64,000 bases of DNA from JAWKOK01 sp963848115 (GCA_963848115.1 CAWKCP010000005.1:1-64000), one strand, 5' to 3'; positions 1 through 8,763 are shown, counted from the stretch's first letter. Notes: generated from the sequence alone by a model not told the origin. Translations and numbers: made by a program.

Positions 1-267
1 CAATTGCTGATAATCTACGTTTTTCTCGGTGATACCGTTCACGCTCCAGGCGAATCGCTACAAATAGGGAAAGAACCATTCTGCGGCCGCCGTGATTGCT
101 TCGGGCGTTGCGTTCCACTCCCGCGTCACGCCTTCGACATTCGCAACTCGCAGTTGTTCGAGCAGTAGGTCGGTTGAGATCCAGCCGATCTGCATCCTGG
201 CAGCGAACTGCTGAGCCAGGATGCTCTTACCCGCTCTTGGAGAACCGCCAATCATGTAGATCATCAT
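1..267 (-). pseudogene. P-loop kinase-like protein with in-frame stop, runs off window edge
   Basis: The N-terminal 69 residues carry a Walker A-like motif (GGSPRAGKS, about residues 7-15) right after the start, as in small P-loop nucleotide kinases or adenylate-kinase-like ATP-binding proteins. The frame meets a TAG at 58-60 but stays open beyond it to the window edge, reading RFAWSVNGITEKN, which looks like protein. The gene is therefore either broken by a GAG-to-TAG change or is a sequence error. The substrate is unknown. Confidence 0.5.
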
Positions 268-472
268 TCAACTCCAATTCAGTCTGCGAACGCTCGACGC
301 CATCTGCCCAGTCGGAAACCAGCGTCGTATTCCCAAAGCCGGCAGGAGCCAAGATAAGGATCAGTTCGGTACGCGGTTCGTCGTCCAGCCGCTCGACCAA
401 ACGCAGTCGGGAGACAGCGTCTGACCGGATCGGCGGTAGATAGAGATTTGTGGCTAGAATCGACGTCGGCAT
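227..472 (-). pseudogene. N-terminal remnant of a MalT-like LuxR regulator
   Basis: The first 50 or so residues match the start of the intact MalT-like regulator at 12141-14882: same opening (ILxTxLYxPP), same RLxERLxxE stretch and the P-loop context LAPAGFG. The P-loop lysine is replaced (GFGNTT instead of GFGKTT). The frame then runs out after 81 residues, whereas intact members have about 900. It overlaps the start of the kinase-like gene. I read this as a decayed fragment left after deletion of the rest. Confidence 0.6.
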
Positions 473-635
473 TGGCTAAGTATAGTGCACGGAGGTCAGT
501 CCCTTCAACCCTGAACGATCTGGCCCCTTTCAGCGGCTTCACTCTTGGCGTCCGCCGATTCCTATGCCAACCGCAGCACGACGCCAAGGATCAGGATGGT
601 AAGAAAGAGACCCTATGCAGAGTGAACGGTGGAAC

Positions 636-818
636 TCACCATTGGCCGGTTACAAAGCGCACAATACCCATGGCGATAAAACCGACACCCAACGCACCGA
701 GCAGTGCGACCGCGACCTGTCCGGTCAGTATGCCGATAGCAAGGCCAATCAACAGGCAGCCCACAAAAAAGAGGCCACTGATTCCAGTTTTCGAGGGTTC
801 TTGATTCTCGGTAGACAT
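636..818 (-). CDS. Small membrane protein, two predicted helices
   Basis: A 60-residue protein with a short polar N-terminus and two closely spaced hydrophobic segments (GLFFVGCLLIGLAIGIL and VALLGALGVGFIAMGIV), ending in GQW. The ATG at 818 is preferred over one two codons upstream because it sits about 8 nt after AGGAGG, while the upstream ATG is too close. I recognise no family. It is probably an inner-membrane protein transcribed with the other small membrane genes of this region. Confidence 0.55.
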   Translation of the reverse strand: MSTENQEPSKTGISGLFFVGCLLIGLAIGILTGQVAVALLGALGVGFIAMGIVRFVTGQW

Positions 819-867
819 CGTCATATCCTCCTTTGAAAAGGTTCGAACTACCTCAACCTTCTAGTTG

Positions 868-1230
868 TCACCACTTCCATGCAACCCAGACTGTCACCAC
901 ATTGAAGACAAGTCCAACCACGATCAAGAACTTGTCATAGGCGGAAGGGTATGTTGGCAAGCCAACGAGATTGAAAGCAAAAAGGATGATGGCCGCGATG
1001 ATTGTTACCCAACGAATTACGGGATACTGCACCGTCAGGGATAAAACGACCATGATGATCGGGATCAACATCAAGACGGCGGCACCCACCCACATTATCT
1101 GAGTGGGTTCCATGTCGCCCATCTTCCCTGGTTCAAAATCGCCGGCGAATATTCGCAACACATCGCCCAAAAGGTAGGTCAACATCAGACTTACCCACAA
1201 TCCTGAGAGGATTATCCTCACATCTACCAT
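868..1230 (-). CDS. DUF6326-like membrane protein
   Basis: A 120-residue protein with four hydrophobic segments and the opening VDVRIILSGLWVSLMLTYL followed by an acidic loop (GDFEPGKMGDMEPTQ), resembling DUF6326 proteins. It is a divergent paralogue of the gene at 7086-7517, which has the same LSxLWV opening and helix spacing. The start at 1230 is chosen because AAGGAG lies about 7 nt upstream; a longer upstream reading has no such site. Function unknown. Confidence 0.65.
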   Translation of the reverse strand: MVDVRIILSGLWVSLMLTYLLGDVLRIFAGDFEPGKMGDMEPTQIMWVGAAVLMLIPIIMVVLSLTVQYPVIRWVTIIAAIILFAFNLVGLPTYPSAYDKFLIVVGLVFNVVTVWVAWKW

Positions 1231-1369
1231 TGTTGGCTCCTTATCTTTATTGCCATCGCATTTACGAAGCACCTTCGCCGTTTTCCGGGTCTTGAGTGCA
1301 ACAGGGTGGCGATGAGCATTTCACAGATCTAGGCCGATGTTAGCCATGCAGCGACGTATCGGTGAGGGC

Positions 1370-2329
1370 TTAGGCACTTGCCATGCTGATAACAACTTTC
1401 CCCTGAGCGTGAACGTCCTCCAGATACCGAAAGGCATCAGGTGTCTCGCTCAACCCATACGCTCGGTCGACAACCGGCGTGACCTGGCCGGCTTCAATCA
1501 TCTCTTTCAGATCAACCAGATCTTGGTTGGCCGGGACCGCAAAATAGGGGCGTCCTTGTTGGCTTACAAGTGCCGACTGCGCAAATGCATTGATGATGAA
1601 TCCTATACCGCCGTTGCTGCTGTTGGGGATGTGAACGCCGCCGGGGGCAAGTGCTCCCCTGCACTCTCTCAACGAATGGTTGGCCACGTTGTCGAGGATA
1701 AGATCGTAGCGCTCTTCGCCCTGGGTAAAGTTCTCCTCGGTATAGTCGATGACGTGGTCCGCGCCGATGGAGCGGACCATCTCTACGTTCCTCGTGCTGC
1801 AAACGCCGGTCACCTCAGCACCGAGCGCTTTGGCGATCTGCACCGCAAACGTGCCCACGCCACCTGAGGCGCCATTGATCAGGACCTTTTGTCCCGGCTG
1901 CACCTTGCCCACATCACGCAGACCGCGCAGCGCGGTGACGGCGGCTGTCGGGACCGCCGCTGCTTGCTCAAACGTAAGATTGGTCGGTATGGGCACGAGG
2001 TTCTCTTCTGCTGTACACCCATACTCGGCGCAGGCGTCGTCGCACGCACCGAATACCGCGTCACCAGTCTGAAAGCGGGTTACATTTGATCCGACGGCTT
2101 CAACATAGCCTGCTACATCGAACCCTGGAACCCAGTTCTTCGGTCTCGGAAACCCAACGCTCAACCGTGAAACATATGGGACACCCCTCATCCCGAGTAC
2201 ATCGCCCGCGTTGAGGGCTGCCGCCTGAACGCGCACCAGCACGTCACTTTCTTGGACCTCAGGCTTGTCGATCTCCTTGAGTTCGAGGACATCGGGTGAA
2301 CCGTAGTCGTTCTGCACAATTGCTTTCAT
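1370..2329 (-). CDS. Zinc-independent MDR oxidoreductase (quinone oxidoreductase-like)
   Basis: A 319-residue medium-chain dehydrogenase/reductase. It has the N-terminal GroES-like fold (KAIVQNDYGSPDVLELKEI) and a Rossmann NAD(P) site (NGASGGVGTFAVQIAKALG). It lacks the zinc-binding cysteine pattern of true alcohol dehydrogenases and so resembles NADPH:quinone or enone reductases. The ATG at 2329 is used because GGAGG lies 5 nt upstream. It follows 13 nt after a close paralogue (2344-3330), so the two look like a tandem duplication in one operon. The physiological substrate is unknown. Confidence 0.85.
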   Translation of the reverse strand: MKAIVQNDYGSPDVLELKEIDKPEVQESDVLVRVQAAALNAGDVLGMRGVPYVSRLSVGFPRPKNWVPGFDVAGYVEAVGSNVTRFQTGDAVFGACDDACAEYGCTAEENLVPIPTNLTFEQAAAVPTAAVTALRGLRDVGKVQPGQKVLINGASGGVGTFAVQIAKALGAEVTGVCSTRNVEMVRSIGADHVIDYTEENFTQGEERYDLILDNVANHSLRECRGALAPGGVHIPNSSNGGIGFIINAFAQSALVSQQGRPYFAVPANQDLVDLKEMIEAGQVTPVVDRAYGLSETPDAFRYLEDVHAQGKVVISMASA

Positions 2330-2343
2330 GTGAACCTCCGTTT

Positions 2344-3330
2344 TCATTGGCCGTTCTGCGCCACAGTGATGACGACTTTTCCTCTGGCATGCCCCTGCTC
2401 TAGATAGCGGATAGCATCAGGCACTTCAGGCAAGGCATACTGTCTATCGATCACGGGTACCACTTTTCCGGCCTCAATTAGCTCCGCCATATCGACTAGA
2501 TCACTTTGGCTTGGCTTGCCCGATAGAGAGCGCATCTGTTTGCCACCGCGCTTTGACATCCATGATCCCAGAAGCAAAGCTTGAAATATCTGCTTCGTCG
2601 ATCCGCCGGCCATGACATATATGCCCGTTGAGTTCAATGCGCGCTTGTAGTCCGAGATCGGATGATATCCGTTCACAGCCAGAATCAGATCATACTGTTG
2701 CCCATTTTGGGTGAAATTCTCTTGTGTGTAATCGATGACGTGATCAGCACCAATTGAGCGCATCCTATCCAAATTCCTCGTGCTGCAGACGGCAGTGACT
2801 TCAGCGTCGAACGACTTGGCGATCTGCACCGCAAACGTCCCCACGCCACCGGACGCCCCGTTGATCAGAACCTTCTGCCCGGGTTGAATCTCACCATCAT
2901 CGCGAAGCCCTTGCAGAGCGCTGACCGCCGCCATCGGTACTGCCGCTGCTTCCTCGAAGGAACTGTTGGCCGGTTTTTTGGCCAATACATCTTCAGGAGC
3001 CGACACATATTCAGCAAAACCGCCCAGACCGCACTCGCCAACGTCGCCATAGACCTCATCGCCCGGCCGAAACTCGGTCACATTGCTGCCGACCGCTTCA
3101 ACCCGTCCAGCTATGTCGGCGCCAAGTATCTGATGCTTAGGTTTGAACAGGCCGCCGTACATCAAGCGGATGAGAAATGGGTCCGCTCTCAGGAGGCGCC
3201 AATCTTTCGCGTTTACGGATGCCGCATGGATTTCCACCAATACTTCATTGTCCATGGGCGTCGGTTTCTCGACGTCTTCAAGATGAAGGACTTCGGGGGG
3301 GCCGTATTTTGTGTAGACAACTGCTTGCAT
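2344..3330 (-). CDS. Zinc-independent MDR oxidoreductase, tandem paralogue
   Basis: A 328-residue MDR protein with a GroES-like N-terminus (QAVVYTKYGPPEVLHLEDV) and the same nucleotide-binding segment as its downstream neighbour (GQKVLINGASGGVGTFAVQ). No zinc ligands are evident, so an NADPH:quinone or enone reductase role is likely. The start at 3330 has AAGGAGG upstream; a slightly longer reading from 3351 begins inside that ribosome site. It is the first gene of a two-gene unit, and reduction of reactive carbonyls or quinones is a reasonable but untested guess. Confidence 0.85.
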   Translation of the reverse strand: MQAVVYTKYGPPEVLHLEDVEKPTPMDNEVLVEIHAASVNAKDWRLLRADPFLIRLMYGGLFKPKHQILGADIAGRVEAVGSNVTEFRPGDEVYGDVGECGLGGFAEYVSAPEDVLAKKPANSSFEEAAAVPMAAVSALQGLRDDGEIQPGQKVLINGASGGVGTFAVQIAKSFDAEVTAVCSTRNLDRMRSIGADHVIDYTQENFTQNGQQYDLILAVNGYHPISDYKRALNSTGIYVMAGGSTKQIFQALLLGSWMSKRGGKQMRSLSGKPSQSDLVDMAELIEAGKVVPVIDRQYALPEVPDAIRYLEQGHARGKVVITVAQNGQ

Positions 3331-3466
3331 CAATGTTCCTCCTTGGTCCAAAAGTCCTCACTTTGGCACAGAACAAGATTTTTCGTCGGCGGATCGCTTG
3401 ATGGAAAGTGTCGGGTTGATCCGTCTCCAAGCAACGGGCTTTGTTGCAACGGAAGATACTCTGTCA

Positions 3467-3497
3467 CCCCTTCGACGGGGCTCAGGACAGGCCTGAG
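3467..3497. repeat. Dispersed palindromic intergenic repeat
   Basis: This contains CCCTTCGACGGGGCTCAGGA followed by the hairpin CTCAGG-acagg-CCTGAG. Related text (GCCCTGAGCTTGCCGAAGG, inverted) sits in the loop of the hairpin at 52484-52541. It is a short mobile palindrome of the kind found between genes. The surrounding stretch 3331-3643 holds no convincing gene. Confidence 0.45.
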
Positions 3498-3643
3498 TGA
3501 GTTAACGCTGACAGATTGATTCGATTGAGAGCCAACGCAGGGCCTCTGTTTTGCCAACCGAGATCCTTCACTGAACACCTGCAGTATTGATACTGATTGC
3601 GATGACTCGTTCAGGATGACAGTCCGCTACGGTTGCCGTACCA

Positions 3644-4312
3644 TCACGGGGGAGAAACAGACGCCTCCACACGACGTCTGATGCCTCGAAGCATCTCTCG
3701 CTCCATGTTGAATGCAATCGGATCGGTGAAAACGCGCCATGATATTTCGTTGCCTGGACTGGGTTCGTAGTCCAGTCGAGAACGGAGAAGAAGGCGGCTG
3801 GTCTGTTCATCGATTGGGGCCAGAAAAAAGATCCAGATCCAGGTGGTGGGTTTGCCGGCGGGATTTGGCGTGTCGCCGCGTAGGATAAGTGCGATTCCAG
3901 GAACAATGGCGGCCACCTCAAAGGCAGGATAGCCCTCCGGTCCAAGCCGTATTTGATCCCCGATGTTCAGCTCCTGAAAGTGGGGAAGGATCTCGTCGGC
4001 GTTGTGCATGTCGCAGCCGACCAGATTTTCCAGCCGTTCATAGCTGTAGAGCCCGCCTCGGCCCTGCCCCATCTGCACCAGCCAGGGCCAGACCTGAGCT
4101 ACTGGGGCTTGAATGGTGACGGCGCGGGTAGAGTCAAGCCGAGGATCCGGCACAAGTTGGTCGCCGGGCAAAGCCATTGCCACTTCTTCGGCACTGGCGC
4201 CCCAGTTGCGGTACCAGGAGCGCAATAGGGGACTGGCGATGAGTGTGCCGGCAATAGACAATGCGCCCAGCACTTCCGCGACAATGGTTGGATTGAGACT
4301 CTTGTTCGCCAT
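3644..4312 (-). CDS. SRPBCC-fold protein with N-terminal membrane segment
   Basis: A 222-residue protein. Residues about 10-30 form a hydrophobic helix (EVLGALSIAGTLIASPLL). The rest has the START/SRPBCC pattern: an early TIQAPVAQVWPWLVQMGQGRGGLYSYERLENL and a late FFLAPIDEQTSRLLLRSRL strand pair. Such proteins bind hydrophobic ligands or act as polyketide-cyclase-like folds, but most members are uncharacterised. It is a single gene bordered by repeats on both sides. Confidence 0.75.
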   Translation of the reverse strand: MANKSLNPTIVAEVLGALSIAGTLIASPLLRSWYRNWGASAEEVAMALPGDQLVPDPRLDSTRAVTIQAPVAQVWPWLVQMGQGRGGLYSYERLENLVGCDMHNADEILPHFQELNIGDQIRLGPEGYPAFEVAAIVPGIALILRGDTPNPAGKPTTWIWIFFLAPIDEQTSRLLLRSRLDYEPSPGNEISWRVFTDPIAFNMEREMLRGIRRRVEASVSPP

Positions 4313-4324
4313 ATTCTTGACCTC

Positions 4325-4581
4325 TCAGGCTTTTCCAAATTGTAACTATACGGGAGTTGGCAAAGCCTCAAGCCCTTCCAGGCAAAGATTTCCTTGCAAC
4401 TTCAGTAGTTCACGATTTCGGAGCGAACTGTCATTCCGACAGAGCGAAGCGACGAGGAATCTCTCCTTGGCGAACCTGAGATTCCTCTTCCCTCCGGTCA
4501 TGGCGCTTTGCGCCCACTTCGTGAACGGAATGACAAATCGTGAACTACTGAACTTATGTTTATCTCTCTGGAATGGCCTCA
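4325..4581 (-). repeat. Dispersed repeat R2, copy A, interrupted by another element
   Basis: Read on the minus strand, this is a copy of the roughly 107-bp repeat found intact at 37504-37610 and 38550-38656: ends related to TAAGGCCATTCC, and an internal AAGGAAATCTTTGCCTGG. The copy is split at the GTTGCAA position by the 152-bp element at 4401-4552. Removing that element restores the R2 order. Confidence 0.75.
4401..4552. mobile_element. MITE-like element R1, copy 1, inserted in R2
   Basis: It is bounded by perfect 18-bp inverted repeats: TTCAGTAGTTCACGATTT at 4401-4418 and its complement at 4535-4552. The same termini delimit elements near 6928 and 15976. There is no internal gene. AACTT occurs on both sides of the outer ends, compatible with a short target duplication, although the termini themselves make this ambiguous. 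This is a non-autonomous element; no transposase is seen in the window. Confidence 0.75.
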
Positions 4582-4701
4582 GTCGGCTACCCTCGGATCT
4601 TTTTCGACCTCGACGCCGGTGACTCGCAAGCCAAAGGATGTGTAGAAACGGCGCAGAGCTGCAATATCGTCTGAGCTCGTGAGGATTTGAAAAACTTTCA
4701 A
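4579..4701 (-). CDS. Possible 40-residue protein or VOC-like N-terminal remnant
   Basis: A TTG-started frame preceded by AGGTGG reads LKVFQILTSSDDIAALRRFY and continues to VEVEKDPRVAD before stopping in the R2 repeat. The beta-strand then alpha-helix start, with an RRFY helix end, is reminiscent of glyoxalase/VOC half-domains, but it is far too short for one. It is probably a gene truncated by R2 insertion. It lies directly downstream of the 81-residue gene at 4717. Confidence 0.35.
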   Translation of the reverse strand: MKVFQILTSSDDIAALRRFYTSFGLRVTGVEVEKDPRVAD

Positions 4702-4716
4702 TGCGCGCCACCTACA

Positions 4717-4962
4717 TCAATTTCCTTGCTCTGAATCGACAAGATTGACCGAAAGTAGAGGCATGCCCAAATCACGGATCTTTTTGAGCAAGCCGTGCAA
4801 TGCAGCTTGATCAATGATTGCACCGCGAAGGGTTGTCGTACCATCAACGTCGTGGACGAAGGTCATGTCATCAAACCAGTCGGCCCAGCTTTCGTCGAGA
4901 TGGCCTTTGAGTTTGATTTCATAGCTGTCGCCGATCGGCCTTGATTGAGTTTTGACCACCAC
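4717..4962 (-). CDS. Conserved small protein, ligand-free fold unknown
   Basis: An 81-residue acidic protein (SYEIKLKGHLDESWADWF, then LRGAIIDQAALHGLLKKIRD and LGMPLLSVN). The pattern, with HLDxxWADWF near the start and DQAALHGLLKKxRDLGMPLLSV near the end, is one I associate with small conserved proteins next to two-component or VOC genes in Chloroflexota and Actinobacteria. No enzymatic motif is visible. It is soluble with no signal peptide. Confidence 0.6.
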   Translation of the reverse strand: MVVKTQSRPIGDSYEIKLKGHLDESWADWFDDMTFVHDVDGTTTLRGAIIDQAALHGLLKKIRDLGMPLLSVNLVDSEQGN

Positions 4963-4971
4963 GCACCTCCG

Positions 4972-5406
4972 TCAAGATAGGGGCAACGCCACAATCGCCA
5001 TACCGATGGTGATGGCAGCTACCATACCCCAGAGCGCGAGAAAGAAATCGATTATTTTCAGAGTTTCAGGTTTGCCGATGCGAATGTTGCGCCTTCGCAT
5101 CACCCGACGAACGAGAATGCCCCGACCGGCAAAGTAGAGATACATCCCCCCGCCGATCAGCCCGAAATAGGCCCACAATGGGTTACCCAACACCAGCAGC
5201 AGGCCGGCAGCCGGCAGCGTCCAGAGAATAACCGTATCCCAATAGGCTTCGCCGCGCACGTCCGCGTAGAACGCGGGAGCCACGTCGTCTTCGGACTCAG
5301 TCAATCCCAGTGCCACGGCTCTGTCAGGCCAAAAGGTCGAGATAACTTGCCCTACATAGCCGAAGCCGGCGATGATGATTAGAATGATCCCCCAGACAAT
5401 GTTCAT
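4972..5406 (-). CDS. Four-helix membrane protein, unknown
   Basis: A 144-residue protein with four hydrophobic segments: residues 3-22, about 62-76, 78-95 and 118-142. There is an acidic extracytoplasmic-looking loop after helix 1 (GLTESEDDVAPAFYADV) and a strongly basic turn RRVMRRRNIRIGK before the last helix. It starts at ATG 5406 after GAGGGAAC. It ends 9 nt before the next gene. I do not recognise the family. Confidence 0.6.
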   Translation of the reverse strand: MNIVWGIILIIIAGFGYVGQVISTFWPDRAVALGLTESEDDVAPAFYADVRGEAYWDTVILWTLPAAGLLLVLGNPLWAYFGLIGGGMYLYFAGRGILVRRVMRRRNIRIGKPETLKIIDFFLALWGMVAAITIGMAIVALPLS

Positions 5407-5431
5407 AGTTCCGTTCCCTCAGAACGCATAG

Positions 5432-5866
5432 TTAGAAGATGATGTCGAAATGGAAGACTGTCCAGGCGAAGTAGGCCAGGCCGACCAGTGACCCAAAGGG
5501 GTAAACGATTAGCCAAGTGAGGTTGATCTTCGGCTTTTCAAAACGCAGGCTTGTTGCCGTGGTCATGATGTTGGCCCAGACAAACCAGAAGCTGACCCAT
5601 GTCAGCAGATAGTAGCCCCACCGGGGCACCACGAAGACGAGCACCATGCCAATGATGCTCAAGGGGCAGGCAAAGAAGATGTCGGCAACGGCCATGCCGT
5701 AAAATATCGGCTGTTCATGCCAATTGTCGGCTGAGCCATCGGGGTTCTTCATTTCTTTGCCGCGCAGCACCTGGATCTGCCAGCCCCAGACGATCAGGGC
5801 GAGCAACCCGATCAAGGCTAGCAACACGTATAGAGTAATTTGTGAGGGTAGCGACAACGTTTGCAT
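5432..5866 (-). CDS. Four-helix membrane protein, unknown
   Basis: A 144-residue integral membrane protein beginning MQTLSLPSQITLYVLLALIG. Its hydrophobic segments lie near residues 10-30, 60-80, 82-105 and 120-140, and it has the phrase RGKEMKNPDGSADNWHEQPIFYG between helices 1 and 2. The ATG at 5866 has GGTGG 5 nt upstream and is preferred to a GTG three codons earlier. It is co-directional with 4972-5406 and probably co-transcribed. No function assigned. Confidence 0.6.
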   Translation of the reverse strand: MQTLSLPSQITLYVLLALIGLLALIVWGWQIQVLRGKEMKNPDGSADNWHEQPIFYGMAVADIFFACPLSIIGMVLVFVVPRWGYYLLTWVSFWFVWANIMTTATSLRFEKPKINLTWLIVYPFGSLVGLAYFAWTVFHFDIIF

Positions 5867-5962
5867 TTCGACCACCGTATTCGATCACTGTATCCGTTTG
5901 TCAGCCAATTAAGGTGTGTAGAATCTCGTCCATCTGGTGACGAGGCAGGGCCAGCCGATCTA

Positions 5963-6847
5963 TCAGGCTGCCAAAGGTGGGTTGTCGGCTTCACCAGCGC
6001 GATTTTCAGGCCCGGACGGTCCCACATACCCCAGCTTGCCTTTGGTTGCAAGCGTGAGTGCAATGGCCCCGATCACCTGAACCGCCAAGACCGTCACGTA
6101 GAGCGATGGATCGATGGTTGGCAGGTGGGTACCTTCTCCAGCAGCCGCAAGCGATGAATCGCTCAACAGGATCGGGGCCCAAAAATTGATCGACGCATGC
6201 CATACGATACCGGCAATCAGCGCACTGGCATTGGTTTTGTTGTATAGCCAGGTCATATAGATGGAATTTGCCGTGGTCCCGAACACATAGATGAGCATGA
6301 ACCTGGATACACCCATAGACGATGCCAAGGCGCCAGTCACGCCCAAGGGCGCGAATAGCGTCGGCAGGTGCCATAAGCCCCATGCGACTCCGATTACCAG
6401 GCTGGCTATCAGTGGTCCGTATCTGTTCTGCAAGTTCGGCAGGGCAAAGCCGCGCCAACCGAACTCTTCTCCGACCGACCCCTGCCAGGGCATCAACACG
6501 ACCAACAGGTAGAGAGGAATCAGGTTCATTTCTGTTCGAATCATCGTAAAGGGTGGGGCCTCGCCGCCCAGGAGGAGGTAGACGCCCAGTCCGATCAAGT
6601 ACAGAACAGCCGGCCCGAATATGGCCACGGCCCAGAGGCTGGGACTGGCACGCCAGCGTCCGAAAGGTCGCAGGAATTCCAAGAGACCGCGCTTGCCCCC
6701 GACGAAAATGACGATGATGAATGCCGCCACTGAGGGCCCCAAATTTATAACCTCTGGGGCGATCCCCGCGTACCAGGGGAACCAACTTAAAATGAATGTC
6801 AGGATGAAGAAAATGGCAATTCGGTGTCGGTTAACGAACGATCTCAT
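5963..6847 (-). CDS. CPBP-family intramembrane metalloprotease
   Basis: A membrane protein of about 294 residues with the CPBP/Abi (CAAX protease-like) signature: a GEEFGWRGFALP motif (EExxxR), a later GLWHLPTLF histidine motif and a HASINFW motif, spread over about eight helices. Family members cleave membrane substrates or act in bacteriocin immunity; this one has no neighbouring peptide gene. The start at 6847 (RSFVNRHRIAIFF) is chosen because upstream codons lack hydrophobicity. Initiation at 6901 is also possible. Confidence 0.75.
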   Translation of the reverse strand: MRSFVNRHRIAIFFILTFILSWFPWYAGIAPEVINLGPSVAAFIIVIFVGGKRGLLEFLRPFGRWRASPSLWAVAIFGPAVLYLIGLGVYLLLGGEAPPFTMIRTEMNLIPLYLLVVLMPWQGSVGEEFGWRGFALPNLQNRYGPLIASLVIGVAWGLWHLPTLFAPLGVTGALASSMGVSRFMLIYVFGTTANSIYMTWLYNKTNASALIAGIVWHASINFWAPILLSDSSLAAAGEGTHLPTIDPSLYVTVLAVQVIGAIALTLATKGKLGYVGPSGPENRAGEADNPPLAA

Positions 6848-6927
6848 GAGATTGTCTTTCTTTCGATTCGTCTGATCCAGTCGGATTGGCGACGTCTTCA
6901 TCGCCCAGCATCCGCCCATCTCGAAGA

Positions 6928-7032
6928 TTCAGTAGTTCACGGTTTGGTGAAAAACGAGATTCTTCGCTGGACCCTTACAGAGTGGCGTGTTCGAAACTAC
7001 CCACTCAGAATGACAAATCGTGAACTGCTGAG
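6928..7032. mobile_element. MITE-like element R1, copy 2
   Basis: The left terminus TTCAGTAGTTCACGGTTT (6928-6945) and the right terminus AAATCGTGAACTGCTGAG (7015-7032) match the R1 termini with one or two changes. The element is shorter than copy 1 (about 105 bp), non-coding, and placed just outside the 5' end of the CPBP gene and the 3' end of the DUF6326 gene. Confidence 0.65.
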
Positions 7033-7085
7033 AGTAATCCGCCGACTAGTCATCCTGTCGGCCATTTCTTCTCCGGATTGGGACT

Positions 7086-7517
7086 TCATGCATCCGATTT
7101 CGGCCACCTCCATGCATATCCGACAATCAGAGTAAGGAGCACAAGTTCTACAAGGGAACCAAGAATGTAGAAGGCCCAAGTTTCCCCGATGACGCTTCCG
7201 ACCACAACGACAATATACAAAGTGCCCACGATGATGTTTGTCCATCGATTGGCTCTGGCCGTCAATGCCAGGGAGAGGAAAATCATCAGAGTCGGAATCG
7301 ACATCAAGACCATTGCTGAGAACGCCCAGGTCTGTGTGATATCGAATTTCCACACGATGCCCGCCATGATGTCCTCTATGGCCCCCGGTTCAAATAATGC
7401 GAAAAAGTCGACATATATAAATAGAAACATCACTGCGACCCAAAGTGCCGAAAGTTTACTCTTCACATTGACCTTCATGTCTTCCAAGGTTGTTGCGGTC
7501 TCTTTGTCTGTACTCAC
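7086..7517 (-). CDS. DUF6326 family membrane protein
   Basis: A 143-residue protein with four helices after a soluble 20-residue N-terminus. The segment KLSALWVAVMFLFIYVDFFALFEPG followed by a long loop is typical of DUF6326. It starts at GTG 7517, with GAGGAG about 8 nt upstream. It is a paralogue of the gene at 868-1230. The family has no known function. The neighbouring acyltransferase gene lies 43 nt downstream in the same direction. Confidence 0.75.
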   Translation of the reverse strand: MSTDKETATTLEDMKVNVKSKLSALWVAVMFLFIYVDFFALFEPGAIEDIMAGIVWKFDITQTWAFSAMVLMSIPTLMIFLSLALTARANRWTNIIVGTLYIVVVVGSVIGETWAFYILGSLVELVLLTLIVGYAWRWPKSDA

Positions 7518-7560
7518 TACCGATTCTCCTCACGATTTATTTGGTGCGTTGCGGAAAGGA

Positions 7561-8763
7561 TTAAAGCACCCTCGCCACGCCAGGGATTCTACGAATGATG
7601 TAGGCGATGGCAAAGCAGATCGGGACTATGATCACGGTAGCAATACTGAACTTGAGCAGAGGCGCAAGATCAATCCCGGTCGATGTAAGTGCAAGGTAGA
7701 ACCCGTACGCGAGCACAACAATGATCGGACTGTGGATCACGTAGACCGCATAGCTCTGTTGAGACAGAAAGTTCCCGAAGCGACTCTCTCGATTGAAGAA
7801 GCGGCGAAAAAATGTGATCGCGGCCAGACACATGCAAACGGCAAAGATGGAGTCCCAGAGCGCATAGACCGCGGACGGCCAACTCCCATTCCCCAGAAAA
7901 CGCATCGTGCCGCCCAAGATGCCCAGAATTGGGATCGGGAACAACAATAGTGTCGCCACGATTGCGGTCACAAAGGCGACTTGGCCCATCCTGCCGGTCA
8001 AGGTTCGCAACCAATTACGGCGGTATGCGACCAGGCCAACAATGAAAAAACTGAGGTACTGGGGAAGGTAGGCCAGCGTTGGGAAATCGAGCACGGGTCT
8101 GCCGATCGGGACAACGATTCGCCCCAGGTATGTGACCAGGGCAAGCACCAAGATGAAGATGGTGACGCCGAGGTAACTGGGGGGCGAAGATTCTCGCTCC
8201 GAAGACGGTTGCCGATTCTGGGTCAGGCGTCGCCAGCCAACGTAGCCAAAACTGAAGAAAAGCAACATAGCCAAGAACCACGCGACCCCGAGGCCAATAA
8301 ACTCAGGATACATTTGCCAGTAGTTCTGCCACGTGAGCGGATCTGATATCCATACCGCCGGCTTCAGGTAGAGACCGATATTGGAGAACGGGTTGAGTAA
8401 AAATATCCAGACGATAAGCGGAATACCGAGACGAATCAACCGGTCTTTCAGGAACGAGCCTGTCCCCTTTCGATCAAAGGATGCCGGCGTGAAATAGCCC
8501 GCCAGCAAGAAGAGGGCGCCCATGAACCAGGCCTGGTTAAACAGCACAAACAACACCAGCGCAAAGCCTGCTAAGGACTCCCCCTTCGGCGGATCCACAT
8601 ACCAAAACGAGATACCTTCTCCGTAGACGATGGCCAGGTGGTGTAGGACGACGAGGATAACCAGCGCAGCGCGCAGGTAATCGATGAAGAACAGTCGCGA
8701 ACTCTGGCCGGTCGTCACCGACTGGACAGAATTCTCCGTCGCTTGCGGGATAGTTTGATTCAT
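7561..8763 (-). CDS. Acyltransferase 3 family membrane protein
   Basis: A 400-residue protein with about ten transmembrane helices. The N-terminal motif FFIDYLRAALVILVVLHHLA contains the histidine pair typical of acyltransferase_3 (OafA/MdoC type) enzymes that O-acylate surface sugars or glucans at the membrane. A second family feature, GALFLLAGYFTP, follows at about residue 95. The ATG at 8763 has AGGAAG upstream. The substrate cannot be inferred because no polysaccharide genes are adjacent. Confidence 0.8.
   Translation of the reverse strand: MNQTIPQATENSVQSVTTGQSSRLFFIDYLRAALVILVVLHHLAIVYGEGISFWYVDPPKGESLAGFALVLFVLFNQAWFMGALFLLAGYFTPASFDRKGTGSFLKDRLIRLGIPLIVWIFLLNPFSNIGLYLKPAVWISDPLTWQNYWQMYPEFIGLGVAWFLAMLLFFSFGYVGWRRLTQNRQPSSERESSPPSYLGVTIFILVLALVTYLGRIVVPIGRPVLDFPTLAYLPQYLSFFIVGLVAYRRNWLRTLTGRMGQVAFVTAIVATLLLFPIPILGILGGTMRFLGNGSWPSAVYALWDSIFAVCMCLAAITFFRRFFNRESRFGNFLSQQSYAVYVIHSPIIVVLAYGFYLALTSTGIDLAPLLKFSIATVIIVPICFAIAYIIRRIPGVARVL

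Noticed and set aside
3330..3578. Minus-strand ORF upstream of the MDR genes
   Set aside because: It reads through the dispersed palindrome CCCTTCGACGGGGCTCAGGA and the ribosome site of the next gene; composition is not protein-like.
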